Made by a program: the position numbers and the translations under genes
Shown: positions 8,536 to 14,952 of the stretch, in pieces
Position numbering within the stretch: position 1 is the first letter of the stretch
Layout of the letters: each line of letters starts with the position of its first letter
Notes under the pieces: model-generated
Database searches by the model: none
What the model was told of the DNA's origin: nothing
The model's input: only the letters and a program-made list of their open reading frames with translations
NCBI GenBank assembly: GCA_902363595.1
Contig: CABJAP010000008.1
Location: 145,277 to 209,276 of the forward strand
Direction of reading: 5' to 3'
DNA length: 64,000 nt
DNA from: Clostridia bacterium
Lineage (GTDB): Bacteria; Bacillota; Clostridia; Peptostreptococcales; Anaerovoracaceae

Positions 8536-9411
8536 TTATAGTAAATCGATCGCTTTCATGGTCTCGATCAGCTTTGCTTTTGTATCTTCTTCCATGGTGC
8601 ACAGCGGCATTCGATAGCCGCCTACGTTCATTCCCACCAGATTCATGGCCTCCTTAATTGGAATCGGATTGGTTTCGATAAAGAGCGCATTGATAAAGTC
8701 CAGATAATACTTCTGCATATCAGCGGCCTTTTTCACATCGCCCTCCAGATAGGCCATGGCCATCTCATGTGTCTGACGCGGCAAAATGTTGGCCAGCACG
8801 GAAATGATTCCCGCTCCACCCATTGACATCAGAGGGATGGAGATATCGTCGTTTCCGCAGTATACGTTAAAATCATCGGTGATCAGCCTGGAGATTTTGG
8901 TGATAAAGGACATGTCTCCGCTGGCTTCCTTAATGCCTACAATATTCTTATGCTTGCTGATCTCGGCTAATGCTTCATAAGTCAGAGAAACGCCCGTCCG
9001 TCCGGGAACGTTGTAGACATAGATGGGAATATTGACCGCATCGGCTACGGTATAGAAATGGTTGACCATTCCTGCTTTGTTGGTTTTGTTGTAATAAGGG
9101 GTGATGACCAGCAGGGCGTCAGCTCCCATTTTTTCGTATTTGATGCTCTGTTCCATGGCGATCATCGTATTGTTGGATCCGCTGCCTACGATGATAGGAA
9201 CTCTGCCTGCCGCAGTTTCAATGGAGATCCTGGCGATCTCATCTTCTTCGGTTATGGTCAGAGCCGGTGTTTCCGCCGTAGTTCCCAGCACCAGAATGGC
9301 GTCGGTCTGCTCGGCTATATGCCATTCGACCAGCTCTCTGAGCTTGTCGTAATTGACGCTTCCGTCTTCGTTGAATGGTGTAATCAATGCCACCATTGAG
9401 CCTCTTATCAT
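8536..9411 (-). CDS. dapA: 4-hydroxy-tetrahydrodipicolinate synthase
   Basis: 291 aa, the usual length. Condenses pyruvate with aspartate semialdehyde, the committed step to DAP. TIM-barrel motifs: GTTAETPALT (~44-53, substrate Thr pair), YYNKTNKAGMVNHF, YNVPGRTGVSL (~133-143, catalytic Tyr), and the Schiff-base Lys in GIKEASGD (~161). Start ATG at 9411 has AGGAGGAAATTTAAA in front, lying inside the end of dapF, whose stop is one base away, so the two are probably coupled. Confidence 0.97.
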   Translation of the reverse strand: MIRGSMVALITPFNEDGSVNYDKLRELVEWHIAEQTDAILVLGTTAETPALTITEEDEIARISIETAAGRVPIIVGSGSNNTMIAMEQSIKYEKMGADALLVITPYYNKTNKAGMVNHFYTVADAVNIPIYVYNVPGRTGVSLTYEALAEISKHKNIVGIKEASGDMSFITKISRLITDDFNVYCGNDDISIPLMSMGGAGIISVLANILPRQTHEMAMAYLEGDVKKAADMQKYYLDFINALFIETNPIPIKEAMNLVGMNVGGYRMPLCTMEEDTKAKLIETMKAIDLL

Positions 9412-9412
9412 T

Positions 9413-10234
9413 TTAAATTTCCTCCTGAATATATGTACCTTCCGCAACCCTTACCGCAGGACCAGCCATCGTTACTTCGCCGTCCGGCAGCTGCTCGATG
9501 ATCAAGCGGCCGTATGGCAGGCGGACCGTTACTTTGCTGCCGCATCTGCCCTGCCTGATACCCATGACCAGAGACGCGCAGGCTCCTGTGCCGCAGGCAA
9601 AGGTAAACCCTACACCCCGTTCAAAGGTCTTGATGGCAAGTGTTTTGGAATCCATTCTCTTTACAAAATTTACGTTGGTTTTCTCGGTGAAAACGGGATG
9701 GTTTGAAAGCTGGCTTGCCGCTGATTCGGAAGGAAATTCCTCCACCCAGACCACCGTATGGACCGTGCCCATAAAACAGCTGCTGACCGTAAAGGTTCCT
9801 TCTGTGGTCTCCAGTTCCTGCGCAAGAAAGGTCTCCGAACCGTCAAGAACGCCGAAATCGGCCGACCGAAAGCTGGGCTTTCCCATGCTGATCTTGACCA
9901 GGAAGGGGGAAGTTTCGATCCTGTTTACGATCATTTCCCCCGCCAGTGTCTTGACCGGATAAACCGCTTCTGTCCGAATCCCGTTATCAAAGCAATATGC
10001 CGCAAAGCAGCGGATGCCGTTTCCGCACATGGGAGCGCGGCTTCCATCCATATTGTAAAAAACCATCTCCAGCTCCGGCTCTTCCCTGACGACAATCAGT
10101 CCGTCGGCTCCGATTCCGGTAGCGGCGCAGCACACGGCTTGCGCCAGCAGGCTGTAGTCCTTTCCCAGAACATCCTGTTCTTTTACAATGATAAAGTTGT
10201 TCCCGCATCCGTGATACTTGGCAAATGGAATCAT
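9413..10234 (-). CDS. dapF: Diaminopimelate epimerase
   Basis: 273 aa. Cofactor-free epimerase turning LL-DAP into meso-DAP, the direct precursor of lysine and of DAP-type peptidoglycan. The two catalytic cysteines are visible in MCGNGIRCFA (~residues 71-80) and TFACGTGACAS (~212-222). N-terminus FAKYHGCGNNFI is typical. AAGGAG lies ahead of the ATG at 10234. Follows lysC by 11 nt. Confidence 0.96.
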   Translation of the reverse strand: MIPFAKYHGCGNNFIIVKEQDVLGKDYSLLAQAVCCAATGIGADGLIVVREEPELEMVFYNMDGSRAPMCGNGIRCFAAYCFDNGIRTEAVYPVKTLAGEMIVNRIETSPFLVKISMGKPSFRSADFGVLDGSETFLAQELETTEGTFTVSSCFMGTVHTVVWVEEFPSESAASQLSNHPVFTEKTNVNFVKRMDSKTLAIKTFERGVGFTFACGTGACASLVMGIRQGRCGSKVTVRLPYGRLIIEQLPDGEVTMAGPAVRVAEGTYIQEEI

Positions 10235-10245
10235 TGCTTTTCTCC

Positions 10246-11454
10246 TTACAGATCAAATGCCTGCGCTAAGGCAAGGGCCGCTTTGATCTTCCACTCCATA
10301 TCCACGGTTACGGAAATGGAGATTTCAGAAGTCGTTATATGATAGTATTTGATGTCATTGGCCGCCAGTACATTGAACACTTCGCTGGCCACGCCGGAAT
10401 GAGTTGCCATTCCTACACCCACAAGAGAGATCATCGCCAGATCCTCTTCGCATTCAACGGTTACGCCGGCAAAGGCTTTGTCTGCATCGATATGCTTTTT
10501 CAGTTCTTTGCCCTGTGCTCTGGTGCAGCTGAAGGATACGGAGCAAGTATCCTTGCCCGTGCTCTGCTGGGAGATCATATCAACATTGATGTTCAGCTCT
10601 CCCAGAATCTTGAAGCATTCGGCAACGGTTCTGCCGTCGTTCTTTACATTCTTCAGTGTGAAAATAGCGATATCTTCCTGGATGCTCATGCCTGTAACCG
10701 GCATATCTTCTACTAATAAATTATCGTTGTTCATGATGTATGTTCCTTTACTTTTATCCCTTTCCAATGACTTTCCTAAAAATAACTTAACGCCGTATTT
10801 TTTGGCCAGCTCCACGCTGCGAGTTTCCAGTTTATCCGCTCCCAGATTGGCCAGTTCCATCATTTCCTCGTAGGTGATGGCGGGCAGACGCTTTGCCTGT
10901 GGATAGACCTGTGGATCAACCGTATAGAGGCAGTCTGTTGTGCTGTATACTTCGCACGGCCATTCCAGATGAGCCGCTATGGCTACGGCTGTGATGTCGG
11001 AGCCGCCTCTTCCAAGAGTGGTCACGTCTCCGTCCTCACTGACGCCCTGGAAACCGGCTACTACCGCAACCTTTCCCTGGGCAATAATTTCTTCCACCTT
11101 TTCCGTATTGATCTCTTTGATCTTGGCGTTGGTGTGGTAATCGTTGGTAATGAATCCTGATTGGAACCCGGTCATGGACACCGCCGGTACTCCCAGATTG
11201 TTGAGAGCGATGGCTAAAAGCGCAACGGACTGCTGCTCCCCGGTGGCAAGAAGGGCATCCAGCTCTCGCTTTGGAATCTCCTCGCCAACTTCCTGCGCCA
11301 TCTTCATCAGACGGTCTGTGGTCCTTCCCATTGCGCTGGCAACGATAACCAGTCCGTCGCCTTCTTGTCTGGTCTCGGCCACATGTTTGGCTATGGCCTT
11401 TATTTTGTCAATGGTATCGACGCACCTGCCATTGTATTTTTGTACTACATTCAT
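10246..11454 (-). CDS. lysC: Aspartate kinase (divergent nucleotide/aspartate motif)
   Basis: 402 aa. Phosphorylates aspartate, the entry step of the pathway. Kinase domain ~1-250 with conserved VASAMGRTTD, GFQSGFITND, GRGGSDITAVAIAA and STTDCLYTVDP; two C-terminal ACT-type repeats (~265-402) for allosteric control, presumably by lysine given the riboswitch. Odd: the normally near-invariant N-terminal KFGGTSV reads KYNGRCV, and the LHPRSVE region reads LETRSVE. The lysine is kept but the glycine-rich turn is altered. Flanking motifs still argue for an aspartokinase; whether activity is normal cannot be judged by eye. Confidence 0.9.
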   Translation of the reverse strand: MNVVQKYNGRCVDTIDKIKAIAKHVAETRQEGDGLVIVASAMGRTTDRLMKMAQEVGEEIPKRELDALLATGEQQSVALLAIALNNLGVPAVSMTGFQSGFITNDYHTNAKIKEINTEKVEEIIAQGKVAVVAGFQGVSEDGDVTTLGRGGSDITAVAIAAHLEWPCEVYSTTDCLYTVDPQVYPQAKRLPAITYEEMMELANLGADKLETRSVELAKKYGVKLFLGKSLERDKSKGTYIMNNDNLLVEDMPVTGMSIQEDIAIFTLKNVKNDGRTVAECFKILGELNINVDMISQQSTGKDTCSVSFSCTRAQGKELKKHIDADKAFAGVTVECEEDLAMISLVGVGMATHSGVASEVFNVLAANDIKYYHITTSEISISVTVDMEWKIKAALALAQAFDL

Positions 11455-11512
11455 CTTTATTATCCTTTCTTATGTGATAAAAATCTCCACTGTTTTATGC
11501 TCTGGCAGAAGA

Positions 11513-12796
11513 CTAAAGGCTGAGCGGTTCATCCGCCTCCAGCCTGAGCTGGTCTTCATAGGACTCCCGCTTGAGCACTCTGCGGGCTTTGCCGTCTTTT
11601 ACAAAGATTACTTCCGGCCGTCCTGCCCGGTTGTAATTGCTCGCCATCGAGTAGCCGTAGGCTCCGGTCGCGTACATCACCAGCAAATCTCCCTCACAGG
11701 CCGTATCAGGAAGTTTTGCTTCCTTGATGAGAATATCTCCTGACTCGCAGTTTTTCCCGGCGATACAGTAAGTTTTATTCTTAGCCTCTCCGAGACGATT
11801 TGCGATGTCACAGCTGTAATCCGCCTGGTAGAGCGCCGGTCTGATGTTGTCGCTCATGCCTCCGTCCACAAAGAGAAAGTGCTTGGTGTCGGTATCTTTA
11901 CTGAATCCCACTTTATAAAGTGAGTATCCCGCCTCCCCTACGATGGACCTTCCCGGTTCGATCAGGAGCTTTTCCAGCCTGACGCCTTTTTCATCCAAAA
12001 GCCTCTCGCAGGTACGGGCCAGAATTTCCGCCATTTCCCCCAAGGGGATCGGTTTATCATCGGCAGTATATCTTATGCCGAATCCACCCCCTATACTAAG
12101 ATGCTTTGTCGATATGTTGTAGCCGTCCCGCATTTCACGGATAAATCCCAGCATGATGGCCAGTGCCTCTTCAAACGCTGCCGCTTCTGTGATCTGGGAA
12201 CCGATATGGCTGTGAAAACCTTTGAACTGAACGTAGTCGCTGAGCATGGCGATGTTTACCAGTGCTTTGATCTCATTCTTCTTGGCGATGGATATTCCGA
12301 ATTTGGAGTCGGACCCGGATGTTCGGATGTATTCGTGGGTATGTGCTTCGATGCCCGGATTGACTCTCAATAGAACCTGTATGGGTTTTTTCAACTCTTC
12401 CGCCAGCCGGGTCAGTTTTCGGCATTCCATGTCGTTGTCCAGTACAATGGTGCCGCAGCCCAGCTCCAGGGCCATTCTCAGCTCTTCTTCCGACTTGTTG
12501 TTGCCGTGGAAATAGACCTTTTCCATGGGCATGCCCGCCTGGTGAGCGCAGTACAGCTCGCCGCCGCTGACTACATCCAGCCCCGCGCCCGCCTGCCGCA
12601 CCTTTTCAAAGATGGCTTTGCAGGAAAAGGCTTTGGCCGCGTAGACCACTTCCGTCTCAAACCTCTGGGATTGGAAATTCTCTGTCGCTGCTGCCAGCTG
12701 CTCTTCAATTTTTGCTTCATCGTAGATCAGGAGCGGTGTTCCTGAAATTTCTGCCAGTCTTTTGCAGTCAATTCCTCCGATTTCTAATGTTGCCAT
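11513..12796 (-). CDS. lysA: Diaminopimelate decarboxylase
   Basis: 427 aa. PLP-dependent decarboxylation of meso-DAP to lysine, the last step. Alanine-racemase-like barrel at the N-terminus with the PLP lysine in VVYAAKAFSCKAI (~residues 48-60), HSHIGSQI (~193-200), GGGFGI (~236), EPGRSIVGEAG (~279), and the C-terminal beta domain with the catalytic cysteine in GKNCESGDIL (~349) and ATGAYGYSMASNYN. First gene after the riboswitch terminator, so it receives the full regulatory effect; lysC follows after 58 nt. Confidence 0.97.
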   Translation of the reverse strand: MATLEIGGIDCKRLAEISGTPLLIYDEAKIEEQLAAATENFQSQRFETEVVYAAKAFSCKAIFEKVRQAGAGLDVVSGGELYCAHQAGMPMEKVYFHGNNKSEEELRMALELGCGTIVLDNDMECRKLTRLAEELKKPIQVLLRVNPGIEAHTHEYIRTSGSDSKFGISIAKKNEIKALVNIAMLSDYVQFKGFHSHIGSQITEAAAFEEALAIMLGFIREMRDGYNISTKHLSIGGGFGIRYTADDKPIPLGEMAEILARTCERLLDEKGVRLEKLLIEPGRSIVGEAGYSLYKVGFSKDTDTKHFLFVDGGMSDNIRPALYQADYSCDIANRLGEAKNKTYCIAGKNCESGDILIKEAKLPDTACEGDLLVMYATGAYGYSMASNYNRAGRPEVIFVKDGKARRVLKRESYEDQLRLEADEPLSL

Positions 12797-12861
12797 GTTG
12801 TTTCTTCTCTTTTCCTTTAGTTTATTTCTGTTGATATGATCCCGCAGTCCTTTGATCTATA

Positions 12862-12894
12862 CGAAAAAAGGCCAGCGAGCAATCCCCGCTGACC
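12862..12894 (-). terminator. Intrinsic terminator of the lysine riboswitch expression platform
   Basis: On the - strand GGTCAGCG-loop-CGCTGGCC followed by TTTTTTCG. It lies between the riboswitch aptamer and lysA, about 65 nt before the ATG, where a lysine-stabilised terminator is expected. Confidence 0.85.
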
Positions 12895-12961
12895 ATAATT
12901 AACAGTATCTGATGGCGGTAAACGCCGCCTCCAAATGAAACTGAATCAATCAAATGTCACG

Positions 12962-13140
12962 AACGGATAGCTCAACTGTTTTGAATCGTGGTTCAAAACA
13001 GACAGTCACACAGCTGTTCGCTGTATGCCCACCGAAGCGCCATGCCTGGAAACTTCGATTCGGCGAAGGTACCTCCAGATCAGGTCTGTGCCTGCCGGCT
13101 CTCTGATCCTTCTTTTGCTTCGCGCCTCTATCAACTTGTG
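12962..13140 (-). ncRNA. Lysine riboswitch (L box) upstream of lysA
   Basis: On the - strand the 5' part reads GATAGAGGCGCGAAGC, the conserved L-box start (consensus GATAGAGGTGCGAA), then AGGATCAGAG, CTTCGCCGAA, GGTGGGCATACAGC, TGTGTGACTGTC and GAGCTATCC; GATAG (13128-13132) and CTATC (12965-12969) close helix P1. The terminator at 12862-12894 completes a transcriptional-attenuation switch: lysine binding should stop expression of lysA-lysC-dapF-dapA-dapB-dapH. Confidence 0.92.
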
Positions 13141-13300
13141 CTTAGTGTACTAGAAATTCACTGATATTGCAACCCTTTTTTGTGAATTTGTACAATTTTT
13201 TTTGAATTTCTGTGTCTGATCAATAAATTGTTCTGCTCCACGGCAGATTTTTGAGCTGACAGTTCTTGCTGGTCATCAGCATCTTTCCGCCGGTTTTTCT

Positions 13301-13329
13301 TTGACAAGAGCCAGCGCGGATAGTATCAT
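13301..13329 (+). promoter_or_regulatory. Sigma-A promoter for the M20 amidohydrolase
   Basis: Perfect -35 TTGACA (13301-13306), 17-nt spacer, -10 TATCAT (13324-13329). Transcription would begin near 13336, which rules out the upstream TTG as a translation start and supports the ATG at 13358. Confidence 0.8.
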
Positions 13330-13357
13330 GGTTAAAAAAGAGAAAGGGACCAGATTT

Positions 13358-14482
13358 ATGGATTTTCAAAAGCTGCTTACTCTCCATAGAAGAGAGTTAC
13401 ATAAAATTCCCGAGCTGGGCCGCGACTTGCCGAAAACAAAGGCTTATATCAAGTCTGTCCTGGATCAGCTGGATTGTCAGGTTGTTGAGGTGATGGAGTC
13501 GGGGCTTTATGCGTATTTTGATCGCGGGAAGGACACGACCACCGCCTTTCGGGCGGATATGGACGCGCTGCCGGTGACGGAAGTAAACCAGGCGGACTAC
13601 ACCTCTCTTCATGAGGGCAGGATGCATGCCTGCGGCCATGACGGCCATATGGCGATGGTGCTGACGATGGCTCAATATGTTGATACACAAAAGGAGCTTC
13701 CTGCCAACGTTCTTTGTATTTTTCAGCCGGCTGAGGAAACGACGGGAGGCGCAAAGGAAATCTGCGAGACCGGAGTGTTGGAAACCTATCATGTGGACCG
13801 AATCTTTGGCGTTCATATGTGGCCGTTTCTTGAGGCAGGAAGAATCTGCAGCAAAGGGGGCCCAATGATGCCCCGTTCTTCGGAGATTACTATTGAGGTG
13901 TTCGGCCGTACCTCCCATGCCACGGCTCCGGAAAATGGAATCGACGCGCTCTTGATCGGCTGCCGCTACATCGAGGAGATTTACGCTCTCCATCAAAAAA
14001 GGTGCAAGGCCGACCCCACGCCGGAGGAGCGGACAATCGTTCAAATCTGCAAGATGGAAAGCGGAACTGCGCGCAATGTTATCTCCGGTTACAGCGCATT
14101 GCTGGGAACCATGCGGGCCTTCTCCGATGAGGATTTTGCCGGACTGGTGTCCATTTTGGAGGAAACGGCGCATGCGCTGTCGGAGAAGTATGATTGCCGC
14201 ATCGAAGCGTTCCACAGTGAAGGCTATCCGCCGGTATTCAACAACCGGGAGCTGTACCACCAGATCCTTCCTGCTGTAAAAGAGCATCTGTCCTATGAAG
14301 AAATGGAGCTTCCGGCTATGATCTCGGAAGATTACTCTTTTTACGGTCTGCGGGTTCCTTCGGTATTCTTTTTTCTGGGAACGGGAACCGGGATCGCTCT
14401 TCACAGCAATAATTTTGATTTCGATGAGCAGGTATTGGTCCAGGGCTTGGAGCTGTATAAGACGCTGCTATTACATCAGTAA
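13358..14482 (+). CDS. M20 family amidohydrolase, candidate N-acetyldiaminopimelate deacetylase
   Basis: 374 aa. Di-zinc peptidase/amidohydrolase with RADMDALPVTE (~66-76), MHACGHDGHMA (~88-98, Cys and His ligands), QPAEETTGG (~123-131, catalytic/ligand Glu) and GVHMWP (~152, His), plus a dimerisation insert. AGAAAGGGA precedes the ATG at 13358. It sits divergently beside the DAP operon, which encodes DapH but no dedicated deacetylase, so hydrolysis of N-acetyl-LL-DAP (the YkuR/DapL role) is a reasonable inference. Alternatives: aminoacylase or hippurate hydrolase, which share all these motifs. Confidence 0.85.
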   Translation: MDFQKLLTLHRRELHKIPELGRDLPKTKAYIKSVLDQLDCQVVEVMESGLYAYFDRGKDTTTAFRADMDALPVTEVNQADYTSLHEGRMHACGHDGHMAMVLTMAQYVDTQKELPANVLCIFQPAEETTGGAKEICETGVLETYHVDRIFGVHMWPFLEAGRICSKGGPMMPRSSEITIEVFGRTSHATAPENGIDALLIGCRYIEEIYALHQKRCKADPTPEERTIVQICKMESGTARNVISGYSALLGTMRAFSDEDFAGLVSILEETAHALSEKYDCRIEAFHSEGYPPVFNNRELYHQILPAVKEHLSYEEMELPAMISEDYSFYGLRVPSVFFFLGTGTGIALHSNNFDFDEQVLVQGLELYKTLLLHQ

Positions 14483-14591
14483 GCTGGATTGGGTGTCGAG
14501 AGGCAGCGGTAAAGGTTTGAGGCGGGCCGGGAGTTCGTGATGGACCGAGGATTCGTAGTAGGGCCGGCAGGATTATCAGAATCTGCCGCAA

Positions 14592-14739
14592 AATCCGGTA
14601 AACTTCTGCGAAAATCTGCATTTTTTAGCAAACTTGTGGGTTTGCGCAGCCTCATGTTGGGGGCCACACCAAAAAATCGAACTTGGCACCTAAAAGGCCC
14701 GATTGAAGCGGCGCAATCGTTGAAAATGACGTAAATTCT
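14592..14739 (-). repeat. Interspersed intergenic repeat, copy C
   Basis: On the - strand: AATTTACGTCATTTTCAACG, ATTGCGCC, ~80 variable bases, then GCAAACCCACAAGTTTGCTA, AAAAATGCAGATTT. The stretch TTTTCAACGATTGCGCC is identical to copy B. It lies ~215 nt beyond the stop of the 875-aa surface protein gene, in that gene's orientation. This is the most diverged copy in the right box. The rest of 14483-14823 shows nothing I can name. Confidence 0.5.
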
Positions 14740-14823
14740 AAAAATATTTTTCGTTTTTTTCCGTGCAATGACACTTGCGCTCGGATCCCGGCAGCGCCGG
14801 AATCCAGGCGCATAACGAAAGAC

Positions 14824-14860
14824 CGGGCGGCCGCATAAAGCGACCGCCCGACCTTTTTTT
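14824..14860 (+). terminator. Terminator after the M20 gene
   Basis: CGGGCGGcCGC-loop-GCGaCCGCCCG stem (14824-14850) followed by ACCTTTTTTT. The T-run is on the + strand, but the stem may also slow transcription arriving on the - strand. Confidence 0.75.
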
Positions 14861-14865
14861 ATGAC

Positions 14866-14895
14866 GCAGGAAATATCGTTAGTGATATTTCCTGC
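14866..14895. terminator. Perfect hairpin, probable terminator of the 875-aa surface protein gene
   Basis: 12-bp perfect stem GCAGGAAATATC / GATATTTCCTGC with a 6-nt loop, 58 nt past the stop at 14953 on the - strand. The T-tract is weak on either side, so termination is likely but not certain. Confidence 0.5.
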
Positions 14896-14952
14896 CTTTC
14901 AGCAATGTCTACTTTTTTAGAATCGGCAATGCCGACTTTGCTCTTCATATAT

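Noticed and set aside
13301..13357. TTG start at 13301 extending the M20 protein by 19 residues.
   Set aside because: The TTG is the first base of a perfect TTGACA -35 element; translation could not start there if that promoter is used.
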